Position numbers and translations under genes: made by a program. A stretch of DNA of 59,371 nucleotides from contig NZ_JASLAW010000048.1 of NCBI RefSeq assembly GCF_030147005.1, positions 1 to 59,371 on the forward strand. Direction: 5' to 3'. The number at the start of each line of letters is the position of its first letter. Position 1 is the stretch's first letter. Under the pieces are notes generated by a model, which did no database searches, had not been told where the DNA came from, and worked only from the letters and a program-made list of their open reading frames with translations. Positions 35,781 to 45,630 of this stretch are shown piece by piece. Origin of the DNA: Pseudomonas sp. (GTDB lineage Bacteria; Pseudomonadota; Gammaproteobacteria; Pseudomonadales; Pseudomonadaceae).

Positions 35781-36674
35781 ATGGGCACTGAAACACTGGC
35801 GATTAGCAGCGTGCGATTATTTCGCTACGCGTTTGGCTCCCTGCTTCTATTAGTCGGTACGGCGTTACTGGTGGCTCATGGCCTGGCTTGGCTCGACCTG
35901 GAGCCGCGCATCTTGCGTGCGCTGCAGGGCGGGGCAATCTGCGCACTCGGCACTGCGTTGGGCGCGGTGCCGGTGCTGGTGATTCGCCGGATGCCGGCGG
36001 CGTTGAGCGATACCCTGCTGGGTTTCGGCGCGGGAGTCATGCTGGCGGCGACCGCTTTTTCGCTCGTCGTGCCCGGTATCGCCGCAGCGGAAAGCCTGGG
36101 GCTCTCGCCATGGGGTGCCGGTGGCTTGATCAGCTTTGGCATCATGCTGGGGGCATTCGGGCTGTATCTTGTAGACCGCAAGGTCTCAGGCGCCAGCCCG
36201 GAAATGCTGGTGGGCACGCCGGATATGCCGGTCATCCCGCCGCGCATCTGGCTTTTTGTATTTGCCATCATTGCCCACAACATTCCGGAAGGCATGGCCG
36301 TGGGGGTTTCTGCCGGCGGCGGTATGGCGGATGCCGACAGCCTTGCCATGGGCATTGCCCTGCAGGATGTACCGGAAGGCCTGGTGATTGCGCTGGTACT
36401 GGCGGGTGCGGGGATGTCGCGAATCAAGGCGTTTCTGATCGGCGCTGCGTCCGGGTTGGTAGAGCCGGTATTTGCAGTGCTATGCGCCTGGTTGGTGAGC
36501 CTTGCCGAATTGCTGTTGCCCTTGGGGCTGGCGCTGGCTGCTGGCGCTATGCTGTTGGTGGTGACCCACGAGGTCATCCCTGAGTCACGCCGAAACGGTC
36601 ACGACAAGCTCGCCAGCCTGGGGTTGTGCATCGGGTTTTGCTTGATGATGGTGATGGATACGGCGTTGGGATAG
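35781..36674 (+). CDS. ZIP-family divalent metal transporter
   Basis: The 297-residue membrane protein has about eight segments and the two ZIP metal motifs HNIPEGMAVG (near residue 172) and QDVPEGLVIA (near residue 198). A conserved HEVIPE follows near the C-terminus. ZIP proteins import Zn, Mn or Fe into the cytoplasm. It is the last gene of the fagA-fumC-orfX-sodM cluster, 32 bases after sodM; manganese import to load SodM would suit the context but is not shown. The ligand pair H/E and Q/E gives no firm choice of metal. Confidence 0.87.
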   Translation: MGTETLAISSVRLFRYAFGSLLLLVGTALLVAHGLAWLDLEPRILRALQGGAICALGTALGAVPVLVIRRMPAALSDTLLGFGAGVMLAATAFSLVVPGIAAAESLGLSPWGAGGLISFGIMLGAFGLYLVDRKVSGASPEMLVGTPDMPVIPPRIWLFVFAIIAHNIPEGMAVGVSAGGGMADADSLAMGIALQDVPEGLVIALVLAGAGMSRIKAFLIGAASGLVEPVFAVLCAWLVSLAELLLPLGLALAAGAMLLVVTHEVIPESRRNGHDKLASLGLCIGFCLMMVMDTALG

Positions 36675-36704
36675 CAGGAGCGCGCTAGCTTCTACAGGTT
36701 GAGG

Positions 36705-36977
36705 TTATTCACCCTCTTCGAAGTAGTTATTGATCAACGCGACCAGTGCGTCCATCGCTTCCTGCTCTTGTTCACCCTCGGTTTTCAGATGGATTTTTGT
36801 GCCCTTGCCTGCGGCAAGCATCATCATCGCCATGATGCTTTTACCGTCGACCATCGACTCCGGAGTGCGCCCGGCGCGGATCTGGCAGGGGAACCGCCCA
36901 GCGACACCGACAAACTTGGCTGAAGCGCGGGCGTGCAAGCCCAGCTTGTTGATGATTTCAATTTCCCGAGCCGGCAT
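36705..36977 (-). CDS. npr: Phosphocarrier protein NPr (HPr-like) of the nitrogen PTS
   Basis: NPr accepts phosphate from EI-Ntr (PtsP) and passes it to EIIA-Ntr. The 90-residue protein has the phosphorylatable His in NKLGLHARASAKFV (near residue 16) and the second HPr motif GKSIMAMMMLAAGKG (about residues 45-59). It ends the rpoN-hpf-ptsN-rapZ-npr cluster, 16 bases after rapZ. The gene is also called ptsO. Confidence 0.95.
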   Translation of the reverse strand: MPAREIEIINKLGLHARASAKFVGVAGRFPCQIRAGRTPESMVDGKSIMAMMMLAAGKGTKIHLKTEGEQEQEAMDALVALINNYFEEGE

Positions 36978-36993
36978 CGCAGTGTTGTTCCTT

Positions 36994-37851
36994 TCAGCTT
37001 AGGTCGCGGTGGCGAACCTGGACATTCTTGAGGGTTTGTTGCAGCACCTGGCCAAGTCGTTCCGTCAGGTAGACGGAGCGGTGGTGGCCCCCGGTGCAGC
37101 CGACGGCAATGGTGACATAGGCGCGATTGCTCGCGGCAAAGCGCGGCAACCATTTGAGCAGGTAGGTGGAGATATCCTGAAACATCTCTTCCACGTCCGG
37201 TTGTGCCGCCAGGTAGTCGATCACGGGTTGATCGAGTCCGGACTGATCGCGCAACTCCGGTTTCCAATAGGGGTTGGGCAGGCAGCGCACGTCGAACACC
37301 AGATCGGCGTCCACCGGCATGCCACGCTTGAAACCAAACGACTCGACCAGAAACGCCGTGCCAGGCTCCGGCTGGTTCAGCAATCGTAGCTTGATCGCGT
37401 CGCGCAGCTGATACAGGTTCAGGTTGGTGGTGTTGATCTTCAGGTCGGCCAGATCGATGATCGGCCCCAGCAGTTTGGTCTCGTCCTCAATGGCTTCTGC
37501 CAGGGAACGGTTGGCACTGCTGAGCGGGTGGCGTCGACGGGTTTCGGAGAACCGTTTGAGCAGGGTTTCTTCGTCGGCGTCCAGGTACAACACGTCGCAA
37601 TGAATATGCTTGGCGCGCACCTCCTCAAGCAATTCGGGGAACCGCGAGAGGTGGCTGGGCAGGTTGCGGGCGTCGATCGACACGGCGACCAACGGTTGCG
37701 GCAGTTCGGTGTGAATCAGCGCGCGCTCCGCCAATTCGGGCAGCAGCCCGGCAGGCAGGTTGTCGATGCAATAGAATCCGCTGTCTTCAAGCACATTGAG
37801 GGCAGTGCTCTTACCCGAGCCGGAACGGCCGCTGACGATGATCAAACGCAT
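36994..37851 (-). CDS. rapZ: RNase adaptor protein RapZ (ATP-binding)
   Basis: The 285-residue protein has an N-terminal P-loop (GRSGSGKSTALNVLED, about residues 8-23) and the C-terminal RNA-binding domain with FGFKRGMP (about residues 166-173) and the IAVGCTGGHHRSVYL segment (about residues 246-260). In enterics RapZ binds GlmZ/GlmY sRNAs and steers RNase E to control GlmS; in Pseudomonas the partner RNAs are less clear. Its start follows the ptsN stop by two bases, and npr begins 16 bases after its stop. Confidence 0.95.
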   Translation of the reverse strand: MRLIIVSGRSGSGKSTALNVLEDSGFYCIDNLPAGLLPELAERALIHTELPQPLVAVSIDARNLPSHLSRFPELLEEVRAKHIHCDVLYLDADEETLLKRFSETRRRHPLSSANRSLAEAIEDETKLLGPIIDLADLKINTTNLNLYQLRDAIKLRLLNQPEPGTAFLVESFGFKRGMPVDADLVFDVRCLPNPYWKPELRDQSGLDQPVIDYLAAQPDVEEMFQDISTYLLKWLPRFAASNRAYVTIAVGCTGGHHRSVYLTERLGQVLQQTLKNVQVRHRDLS

Positions 37852-37853
37852 GA

Positions 37854-38318
37854 TTACTGCCCGCTTTGTTCATCCAGGACGACCTGATACAGCGCCTCGT
37901 TACTGCTGGCGCTGCGCAATTTATCACGCACTTCCTTGCGGTCGAGCATGCTGGCGATCTGCCGGAGCAGTTCCAGGTGCGCATCGGTGGCGGCTTGCGG
38001 GACCAGCAGAACGAACAGCAGGTCGACCGGAACGCCGTCGATGGCATCGAAATCGATGGGGTGGTCCAGGTGCAGCAGAGCGCTGACCGGTGTTTCGCAG
38101 CCTTTGAGGCGGCAGTGTGGGATGGCGATGCCGTTGCCAAAACCGGTCGAGCCAAGTTTTTCACGGGCAATCAGGGCCTCGAAGACATCTTGCATCTCCA
38201 GCTCAGGCACTTGGCTGCTGATCAGGTTGGCAATTTGTTCGAGGGCTTTCTTCTTGCTGCCGCCCGGCACGTTCACGAGGGAACGGCCGGGGGTCAGGAT
38301 GGTTTCAAGTCGGATCAT
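37854..38318 (-). CDS. ptsN: PTS IIA-like nitrogen regulatory protein PtsN (EIIA-Ntr)
   Basis: The 154-residue protein is full length. The phosphorylated histidine is in NGIAIPHCRLKG (near residue 67). EIIA-Ntr regulates potassium transport, polymer synthesis and other processes according to its phosphorylation state rather than transporting sugar. It lies between hpf and rapZ with gaps of 10 and 2 bases, the conserved order downstream of rpoN. Confidence 0.95.
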   Translation of the reverse strand: MIRLETILTPGRSLVNVPGGSKKKALEQIANLISSQVPELEMQDVFEALIAREKLGSTGFGNGIAIPHCRLKGCETPVSALLHLDHPIDFDAIDGVPVDLLFVLLVPQAATDAHLELLRQIASMLDRKEVRDKLRSASSNEALYQVVLDEQSGQ

Positions 38319-38328
38319 GGGGGGAGAG

Positions 38329-38634
38329 TTAACGACCTGTACCTTGCATCAGGTGCAGATTCTTTTCCTTATGCTTTTTGAGTTGGCGGTCAAGCTTGTC
38401 GGTGAGCAAGTCGATCGATGCATACATGTCTTCATGCTCGGCATTAGCAACCACTTCGCCACCGGGTATCTGCAGGGTCGCTTCAATTTTCTGCTGAAGC
38501 TTATCGACCTTCATGATGACCTGCACGTTGGTGATCTTGTCGAAATGCCCTTCAAGCTTCTTCAGCTTCTGCTCGACATATTCGCGCATTGGAGGGGTGA
38601 CTTCTACGTGGTGTCCACTGATGTTGACTTGCAT
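38329..38634 (-). CDS. hpf: Ribosome hibernation promoting factor (short HPF)
   Basis: This 101-residue protein belongs to the short HPF/YfiA family that helps form 100S ribosome dimers in stationary phase. It begins MQVNISGHHVEVTPPMREYV and contains the alternating strands and helices of the family (KLQQKIEATLQIPGG, DMYASIDLLTDKLDRQL). An AAGGAGAAG ribosome binding site before the internal ATG at 38634 decided the start; the frame extends nine codons upstream. It lies 76 bases after rpoN. Confidence 0.95.
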   Translation of the reverse strand: MQVNISGHHVEVTPPMREYVEQKLKKLEGHFDKITNVQVIMKVDKLQQKIEATLQIPGGEVVANAEHEDMYASIDLLTDKLDRQLKKHKEKNLHLMQGTGR

Positions 38635-38710
38635 ACAGCTTCTCCTTCGTTGCCAGTGCATAAAGCGGCAGGCGAAAGGCGCCTGCCACTGGAACGCTAT
38701 GCCCCGCCCG

Positions 38711-40204
38711 TCACATCAAACGCTTACGCTCGCTGGAAGGCGCGATCCCGAGGGACTCGCGGTACTTGGCGACGGTTCGACGGGCGACCTGAATGCCTTG
38801 TGCCTCCAGTAAACCAGCGATCTTGCTGTCACTCAACGGCTTTTTCTGATTTTCCGCGGCAACCAGTTTTTTGATGATCGCGCGGATCGCCGTGGACGAG
38901 CATTCGCCGCCTTCGGAGGTGCTTACATGGCTGGAGAAAAAGTATTTCAGCTCATAAATACCCCGTGGGGTATGCATGAATTTTTGCGTGGTCACCCGTG
39001 AAATCGTCGATTCGTGCATGCCGACCGCCTCGGCGATGTCGTGCAGTACCAACGGCTTCATTGCTTCATCGCCATATTCCAGGAAGCCGCGCTGGTGCTC
39101 GACGATCTGGGTGGCGACTTTCATCAGGGTTTCGTTGCGGCTTTGCAGGCTCTTGATGAACCAGCGCGCTTCCTGCAACTGGTTGCGCATGAAGGTGTTG
39201 TCGGCGCTGGTATCGGCACGGCGCACGAAACCGGCATATTGCGGATTGACCCGCAGACGCGGCACCGATTCCTGGTTCAGCTCCACCAGCCAGCGCTCGT
39301 TGTCCTTGCGCACGATCACATCGGGCACGACATATTCGGCTTCGCTGGATTCGATCTGCGAGCCTGGGCGCGGGTTGAGGCTCTGAACCAGCTCGATCAC
39401 CTGGCGCAGGTCGTCTTCCTTGAGCTTCATGCGACGCATCAGCTGGCTGTAATCGCGGCTGCCCAGCAGGTCGATGTAGTCGCTGACCAGGCGCTTGGCT
39501 TCAGCGAGCCAGGGTGTCTTGGCCGGTAGCTGGCGCAGTTGCAGCAACAGGCACTCGCTGAGCGTACGGGCCCCGATACCGGCGGGCTCGAATTGCTGGA
39601 TACGGTGCAGGACGGCTTCGATCTCGTCCAGCTCGATATCCAGCTCGGGGTCGAAGGCTTCAAGAATTTCTTCGAGCGTCTCGTCCAGATAGCCCTGGTT
39701 ATTGATGCAGTCGATCAGGGTGACGGCGATCAAGCGATCGGTGTCGGACATCGGCGCCAGGTTCAGTTGCCACAGCAAATGACTCTGCAGGCTCTCGCCG
39801 ACAGATGTACGGGTGGTGAAATCCCATTCGTCATCATCATTGCTGGGCAGGCTGCTGGCGCTGGTCTGATAGACGTCTTCCCATGCGGTGTCCACGGGAA
39901 GCTCGTTGGGAATGCGTTCGTTCCATTCGCCGTCCTCGAGGTTATCCACCGTAGGCGCGGTTTCCTGGTAGGACGGTTCCTGTACGTCGGGATTGGGCTT
40001 TTGCTCGATGTTGTCGGCCAAAGGGTCGGTATTGTCGAAGTCGTCGCCTTCTTCCTGGCGTTCGAGCATCGGATTGGACTCCAGGGCCTCCTGGATTTCC
40101 TGTTGCAGGTCCAGGGTCGACAATTGGAGCAGGCGGATGGCCTGTTGCAGCTGCGGTGTCATCGTCAGCTGCTGGCCCATTCTCAGGACTAGCGATGGTT
40201 TCAT
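38711..40204 (-). CDS. rpoN: RNA polymerase sigma-54 factor
   Basis: RpoN directs polymerase to -24/-12 promoters that need an enhancer-binding ATPase. The 497-residue protein has the N-terminal Gln/Leu-rich activator region I (LVLRMGQQLTMTPQLQQAI, about residues 5-23), the acidic region II (about residues 52-120), the core-binding region and the C-terminal RpoN box ARRTVAKYRE (about residues 474-483). It starts 184 bases after lptB, with a TATAAT element in that gap, and is followed by hpf-ptsN-rapZ-npr. Confidence 0.98.
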   Translation of the reverse strand: MKPSLVLRMGQQLTMTPQLQQAIRLLQLSTLDLQQEIQEALESNPMLERQEEGDDFDNTDPLADNIEQKPNPDVQEPSYQETAPTVDNLEDGEWNERIPNELPVDTAWEDVYQTSASSLPSNDDDEWDFTTRTSVGESLQSHLLWQLNLAPMSDTDRLIAVTLIDCINNQGYLDETLEEILEAFDPELDIELDEIEAVLHRIQQFEPAGIGARTLSECLLLQLRQLPAKTPWLAEAKRLVSDYIDLLGSRDYSQLMRRMKLKEDDLRQVIELVQSLNPRPGSQIESSEAEYVVPDVIVRKDNERWLVELNQESVPRLRVNPQYAGFVRRADTSADNTFMRNQLQEARWFIKSLQSRNETLMKVATQIVEHQRGFLEYGDEAMKPLVLHDIAEAVGMHESTISRVTTQKFMHTPRGIYELKYFFSSHVSTSEGGECSSTAIRAIIKKLVAAENQKKPLSDSKIAGLLEAQGIQVARRTVAKYRESLGIAPSSERKRLM

Positions 40205-40280
40205 GGCAGGGGCTTAACACCTTATTCGCCGGCGCAATGCGCCATCCACGACAGGGCGCGCGAGCGCCAAACATAAGCAA

Positions 40281-40286
40281 ATTATA
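40281..40286 (-). promoter_or_regulatory. Candidate -10 element of the rpoN promoter
   Basis: On the minus strand the sequence is a perfect TATAAT, 77 bases upstream of the rpoN ATG, but no good -35 hexamer is spaced correctly. The rest of the 40205-40388 gap contains no clear terminator for the lpt genes, so read-through from lptB into rpoN is possible. Confidence 0.4.
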
Positions 40287-40388
40287 TGCCTGATATCGGT
40301 GCCTTTGCCTAGAGCGCGGTAACAATAAAAAAGCTGAGGTTTCTATTGACTCGCTCGCGCTCTCGCGAATGGCCCGGTATCACCGTGC

Positions 40389-41113
<725 letters not shown>

Positions 41114-41114
<1 letters not shown>

Positions 41115-41647
41115 TACTCGGCCTTCTTCTTCGGCTGGATGACCATGTCGATACGTGGACGAGGCGCGGTAACCTTGTTGCCATTGGCGCGACCCGCCTG
41201 GGCGACCTGGGTTTTGGTGTTGTAGACGATCTTCTCGCCTTCGGTAGAGTTACCGTCGGCACTCAGCACCTTGGCCTGGTCAATCAGTACGATGCGATTC
41301 TGCTGGGCATGATACTGGATGGTCTTGCCGTAGCCTTTCATCGGGCCAGGATCTTCTGCCTTTTGCTTCTGCTCGAAGTAGGCCAGGTTGCCCACTGAAG
41401 TCACGACATCGATATCGCCGGCCTGGGTGCGCGTCAGGGTCACCGTGTTGCCGGTGATCTTCATCGAGCCCTGGGTGATGATCACGCCACCGGTGTAGGT
41501 CGCGACACCTTGCTTGTCATCCAGCTGCGCATCGTCAGCCGAGATGTGGATCGGTTGCTGGCTATCGTTCGGCAGAGCCCAGGCGCTCACGCTTCCCAGT
41601 GCTGCGCCCAGACCGAGCAAAATAGGGAGGGTTTTAACGAGCCTCAT
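41114..41647 (-). CDS. lptA: LPS transport periplasmic protein LptA
   Basis: LptA oligomers bridge LptC and LptDE across the periplasm. The 177-residue precursor has a signal peptide (LPILLGLGAALGSVSAWA, cleavage near residue 25) and an OstA-like beta-jellyroll starting PIHISADDAQLDDKQGVATYTGG. Its start lies inside the end of lptC (14-base overlap) and its stop overlaps lptB. The order kdsD-kdsC-lptC-lptA-lptB is conserved in gamma-proteobacteria. Confidence 0.95.
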
Positions 41648-42206
41648 ACTGTCCTCTTACGTTCGATAGCAGGTGTATCCTGCTTTCTTTCAAATACGCT
41701 TTCATTCCCTTGCCAGTCGATACACCGCCAGCGCCGTCGATTCTAACGTCTTGCTCGGTCTGCGCATATTGCTGTTGTGGGAATACCGTCATGCGACTGC
41801 TGGTAATGATGGTGTCGCGGTTCTGCGCGTCTGTACGTGCGACGCGCACCGAGTCGATCAGTTCGATTTCGGTGCCGTCCGGATTGACCTCGCCACGCAG
41901 GCTGGTGACATGCCACGGCAGTTCGGTGCCACGGTAGAGGTTCAAGTCCGGATTGGTCAGCAGGCTGACTTCCGAGGCTTTCAACCGCTCGACCTTGTCG
42001 GAGGCCAGCACGTACTGCACCTTGCCGTCGGGCAGGAACTGCACGGTGTGGGTGTTGGTGGCAAAATTGTCGATGACGCTTTCATCAACCTGCACGACAG
42101 GTTTGTCGAGAAAGCGCTCCGGGCTGATATTCCAGTAGCCCACCGCAAGAAACAGCGCAGCGATGACCCCGAATAACAGGAAGTTGCGAATCTTTTTGCT
42201 CAGCAT
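41634..42206 (-). CDS. lptC: LPS export protein LptC
   Basis: LptC is a bitopic inner-membrane protein that receives LPS from LptB2FG and hands it to LptA. The 190-residue protein has a single N-terminal membrane segment (about residues 7-25) followed by a periplasmic jellyroll (NTHTVQFLPDGKVQYVLASDKVERL). It starts eight bases after the kdsC stop and overlaps lptA by 14 bases. Confidence 0.93.
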   Translation of the reverse strand: MLSKKIRNFLLFGVIAALFLAVGYWNISPERFLDKPVVQVDESVIDNFATNTHTVQFLPDGKVQYVLASDKVERLKASEVSLLTNPDLNLYRGTELPWHVTSLRGEVNPDGTEIELIDSVRVARTDAQNRDTIITSSRMTVFPQQQYAQTEQDVRIDGAGGVSTGKGMKAYLKESRIHLLSNVRGQYEAR

Positions 42207-42214
42207 ATAAGGCT

Positions 42215-42739
42215 CTATAAGTAGGCGGCGTGGGCCGCTTCAAGACTGCCCTGGGCACGCAGGATCAACTCGCAGAACTCGCGGGCGGCACCCTCGCCGC
42301 CGCGGGCGGTGGTAATGCCATGGGCGTGTTCACGCACAAACGCTGCGGCATTGGCGACCGCCATGCCAAGGCCCACCCGGCGAATCACCGGCAGGTCAGG
42401 CAGGTCGTCACCCAGATAGGCGACCTGTTCATAGCTTAGGTTGAGTTGGCCAAGCAGCTCGTCAAGCACGACCAGTTTATCCTCGCGGCCCTGATACAGG
42501 TGAGGAATCCCCAGGTTTTGTGCGCGGCGTTCCACAACCGGTGTCTTTCGACCACTGATAATCGCTGTTTGCACGCCTGCGGCCATCAACATCTTGATGC
42601 CCTGGCCGTCTAGCGTGTTGAAAGTCTTGAATTCGCTGCCGTCTTCGAGAAAGTACAGGCGGCCGTCGGTGAGCACGCCATCTACGTCGAATATCGCCAA
42701 CTTGATGTTTTTACCGCGTTGCAACAGGTCGCTGGTCAT
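42215..42739 (-). CDS. kdsC: 3-deoxy-D-manno-octulosonate 8-phosphate phosphatase
   Basis: KdsC dephosphorylates Kdo-8-P in Kdo synthesis for the LPS core. The 174-residue protein is a minimal C0-type HAD phosphatase: nucleophile motif FDVDGVLTDG (about residues 18-27), threonine/serine in AIISGRKTPVV and the metal aspartates in LGDDLPDLPVI (about residues 115-125). It begins directly after the kdsD stop. Confidence 0.95.
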   Translation of the reverse strand: MTSDLLQRGKNIKLAIFDVDGVLTDGRLYFLEDGSEFKTFNTLDGQGIKMLMAAGVQTAIISGRKTPVVERRAQNLGIPHLYQGREDKLVVLDELLGQLNLSYEQVAYLGDDLPDLPVIRRVGLGMAVANAAAFVREHAHGITTARGGEGAAREFCELILRAQGSLEAAHAAYL

Positions 42740-43714
42740 TTACATCACTCCTGCACGCAACAAGTCGTGCATGTTCAGGGCGCCAATCGGGCGGTCAGTG
42801 TCATCGACCACCACCAGCGCGCCGATCTTGTGGTCTTCCATGATCTTCAGAGCCTCGGCTGCAAGCATCTCGGGGCGAGCGGTCTTGCCGTGGGGCGTCA
42901 TCACAGCATCAATGGTTGCGGTATGGATGTCGATGGTACGGTCCAGGGTGCGACGCAAGTCGCCGTCGGTGAACACGCCAGCGAGTCGCCCGTCGGCTTC
43001 CAGGATCACGGTCATGCCCAGGCCCTTGCGGGTCATTTCCATCAGCGCGTCCTTAAGCAAGGTGCCGCGTTGTACGTGGGGCAATTCATCGCCTGCATGC
43101 ATGACGTGTTCCACTTTTAGCAGCAAGCGACGGCCCAGTGCACCACCGGGGTGCGAAAACGCGAAATCTTCAGCCGTAAACCCGCGGGCTTCCAGCAATG
43201 CCACCGCCAAGGCGTCGCCCATGACCAATGCCGCAGTAGTGGAGGAAGTGGGTGCCAGGTTCAGCGGGCAAGCTTCGTGGGCTACGTGAACGTTCAAGTT
43301 CACTTCGGCGGCCTTGGCCAGTGTCGATTCCGGGTTACCTGTGACGCTGATCATCTTGATGCCCAGGCGCTTGATCAGCGGCAGCAGGGTCACGATTTCG
43401 TTGGTGGTGCCGGAGTTGGACAGTGCCAGTATCACGTCATCCTTGGTGATCATGCCCATGTCACCATGGCTGGCTTCGGCCGGGTGCACGAAAAACGCCG
43501 TGGTTCCGGTGCTTGCCAGCGTAGCGGCGATCTTGTTGCCGACGTGGCCCGACTTGCCCATGCCCACCACGACAACGCGGCCCTTGCTGGCCAGAATCAT
43601 CTCGCAGGCGCGTACGAAATCTGCGTCGATATGCGCCAGTAAACCTTCTACGGCTTCCAGCTCGAGGCGGATGGTGCGTTGTGCGGATTGGATAAGGTCG
43701 CTGGATTGGCTCAT
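42740..43714 (-). CDS. kdsD: Arabinose 5-phosphate isomerase
   Basis: KdsD converts ribulose 5-phosphate to arabinose 5-phosphate, the first committed Kdo precursor. The 324-residue protein has an N-terminal SIS domain (VVVVGMGKSGHVGNKIAATLAST, about residues 48-70) and two C-terminal CBS domains (about residues 208-324; GVFTDGDLRR is a CBS hallmark). The start at 43714 follows the family; a frame 21 codons longer is open but includes the promoter region. Confidence 0.95.
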   Translation of the reverse strand: MSQSSDLIQSAQRTIRLELEAVEGLLAHIDADFVRACEMILASKGRVVVVGMGKSGHVGNKIAATLASTGTTAFFVHPAEASHGDMGMITKDDVILALSNSGTTNEIVTLLPLIKRLGIKMISVTGNPESTLAKAAEVNLNVHVAHEACPLNLAPTSSTTAALVMGDALAVALLEARGFTAEDFAFSHPGGALGRRLLLKVEHVMHAGDELPHVQRGTLLKDALMEMTRKGLGMTVILEADGRLAGVFTDGDLRRTLDRTIDIHTATIDAVMTPHGKTARPEMLAAEALKIMEDHKIGALVVVDDTDRPIGALNMHDLLRAGVM

Positions 43715-43748
43715 GTCTGAAATCGTATAGCCTGACGAAAAGTCGGCG

Positions 43749-43754
43749 ATTATA
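43749..43754 (-). promoter_or_regulatory. Candidate -10 element of the kdsD-lpt promoter
   Basis: A perfect TATAAT on the minus strand lies 34 bases upstream of the chosen kdsD ATG. No convincing -35 hexamer was found at the usual spacing. The 309-base gap 43715-44023 otherwise holds the divergent mlaF promoter and no gene. Confidence 0.4.
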
Positions 43755-43882
43755 GCGGTAATGATCAATTCCCTCACGCAAGTTCGTCAGGCTTTATTCT
43801 TAAGGCCTTTCGGATTCATCTCGATAACATCGCTGGCAACGTTTTTTCACTGTCTTGAATCTGAACAAGCGCTCTTCCGGCC

Positions 43883-43912
43883 TTGGGGGCTCTGCATGAG
43901 CAGTGATATAGT
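43883..43912 (+). promoter_or_regulatory. Candidate mlaF operon promoter
   Basis: TTGGGG (43883-43888) and TATAGT (43907-43912) are 18 bases apart, about 110 bases before mlaF. An ~85-residue frame through 43761-44027 was judged non-coding, because it crosses both promoters. Confidence 0.35.
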
Positions 43913-44023
43913 CCGCGGCCAGTTCGGTCAGCCCAACCCATGGCGCAAACTATTGCGCATCCTTTGCAAACGAAAGCTGCATACATGGTGTCTGAGTGAA
44001 AGGCTGCATCCCAAGGAGATTAG

Positions 44024-44833
44024 ATGAGTGCCGATAACGCCTACGCGGTCGAGCTGAAGGGCCTTTCCTTCAAGCGCGGTACGCGCAGCATCTTCAATAA
44101 CGTCGATATTCGCATTCCTCGCGGAAAGGTCACGGGCATCATGGGGCCTTCCGGTTGCGGCAAGACCACCTTGTTGCGCCTGATGGGCATGCAATTGCGC
44201 CCCACTGCCGGCGAAGTGTGGGTCAACGGCCAGAATCTGCCGACACTGTCGCGCAGTGATCTGTTCGATGCGCGCAAGCACATGGGAGTGCTCTTCCAAA
44301 GCGGCGCGCTGTTTACCGACCTCGATGTCTTCGAGAACGTCGCGTTCCCGTTGCGGGTGCACACCCAGCTGTCCGATGAGATGATTCGTGACATCGTGTT
44401 GCTGAAGCTGCAGGCCGTAGGGCTTCGCGGGGCCATCGACCTGATGCCTGACGAATTGTCCGGCGGCATGAAGCGCCGTGTCGCCCTGGCGCGAGCCATC
44501 GCCCTCGATCCGCAGATTCTCATGTATGACGAGCCTTTCGTGGGCCAGGACCCAATCGCCATGGGCGTATTGGTGCGCCTGATTCGCCTGCTCAACGACG
44601 CATTGGGGATCACCAGCATCGTGGTGTCTCACGACCTGGCCGAAACCGCGAGCATCGCTGACTACCTCTATGTAGTAGGTGATGGTCAGGTGCTGGGGCA
44701 GGGTACGCCTGAAGAATTGATGAACGCCGATAACCCGCGCATTCGCCAATTCATGACCGGCGATCCCGATGGCCCGGTGCCTTTTCACTTTCCGGCAGCG
44801 GACTACCGCTCAGATCTTCTGGGGAAGCGCTGA
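44024..44833 (+). CDS. mlaF: Mla phospholipid transport ATP-binding protein MlaF
   Basis: MlaF powers the MlaFEDB complex that keeps phospholipids out of the outer leaflet of the outer membrane; Pseudomonas homologues were named Ttg2A. The 269-residue ABC ATPase has Walker A GPSGCGKTTLLRL (about residues 40-52), signature LSGGMKRRVALARAI (about residues 145-159), Walker B ILMYDEPFVGQDP (about residues 165-177) and switch VSHDLAE. An AAGGAGA site precedes the ATG. The stop overlaps mlaE in TGATG. Confidence 0.96.
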   Translation: MSADNAYAVELKGLSFKRGTRSIFNNVDIRIPRGKVTGIMGPSGCGKTTLLRLMGMQLRPTAGEVWVNGQNLPTLSRSDLFDARKHMGVLFQSGALFTDLDVFENVAFPLRVHTQLSDEMIRDIVLLKLQAVGLRGAIDLMPDELSGGMKRRVALARAIALDPQILMYDEPFVGQDPIAMGVLVRLIRLLNDALGITSIVVSHDLAETASIADYLYVVGDGQVLGQGTPEELMNADNPRIRQFMTGDPDGPVPFHFPAADYRSDLLGKR

Positions 44834-45630
44834 TGCGCAAAACATCCATTATCGAAAAGGTTCGCCTTTTTGGTCGCTCGGGCATCGACATTGTCGAAGT
44901 CCTGGGTCGTTCGACTATTTTCCTGTTTCACGCCTTGCTCGGCCGCGGCGGCATCGGTGGCGGCTTTGGCTTGCTGCTCAAGCAACTGCATGCGGTCGGC
45001 GTGATGTCTCTGGTGATCATCGTGGTCTCCGGCGTGTTCATTGGCATGGTGCTGGCGCTGCAGGGCTTCAACATTCTGTCCAGCTACGGTTCCGAGCAGG
45101 CGGTAGGGCAGATGGTTGCCTTGACCCTGTTGCGTGAATTGGGACCGGTGGTTACCGCGTTGTTGTTCGCCGGGCGTGCCGGTTCGGCGCTGACCGCCGA
45201 AATCGGTAACATGAAGTCCACCGAGCAGCTGTCCAGCCTGGAAATGATCGGCGTGGACCCGCTCAAGTACATTGTTGCCCCGCGCCTGTGGGCCGGCTTT
45301 ATTTCCCTTCCGCTGCTGGCGATGATTTTCAGCGTGGTCGGGATCTGGGGCGGTTCGTGGGTGGCGGTGGACTGGTTGGGAGTCTATGACGGTTCCTACT
45401 GGGCCAACATGCAAAACAGCGTGACCTTCACGGGCGATGTGCTCAACGGCATCATAAAGAGCATTGTCTTCGCCTTTGTAGTGACCTGGATTGCCGTATT
45501 CCAAGGCTATGACTGTGAGCCCACTTCAGAAGGGATCAGTCGCGCCACCACCAAGACCGTTGTGTACGCCTCGCTGGCGGTACTGGGCCTTGACTTCATT
45601 TTGACCGCCTTGATGTTTGGAGATTTCTGA
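44833..45630 (+). CDS. mlaE: Mla phospholipid transport permease MlaE
   Basis: MlaE is the permease of the Mla ABC system. The 265-residue membrane protein has about six segments and the typical ELGPVVTALLFAGRAGSALTAEIG stretch (near residues 102-125). Its ATG and stop overlap mlaF and mlaD by one base each, so the operon is tightly coupled. Some Pseudomonas literature uses the name ttg2B. Confidence 0.96.
   Translation: MRKTSIIEKVRLFGRSGIDIVEVLGRSTIFLFHALLGRGGIGGGFGLLLKQLHAVGVMSLVIIVVSGVFIGMVLALQGFNILSSYGSEQAVGQMVALTLLRELGPVVTALLFAGRAGSALTAEIGNMKSTEQLSSLEMIGVDPLKYIVAPRLWAGFISLPLLAMIFSVVGIWGGSWVAVDWLGVYDGSYWANMQNSVTFTGDVLNGIIKSIVFAFVVTWIAVFQGYDCEPTSEGISRATTKTVVYASLAVLGLDFILTALMFGDF

Noticed and set aside
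43761..44027. 88-codon frame between kdsD and mlaF
   Set aside because: It spans both divergent promoters and overlaps the mlaF start.
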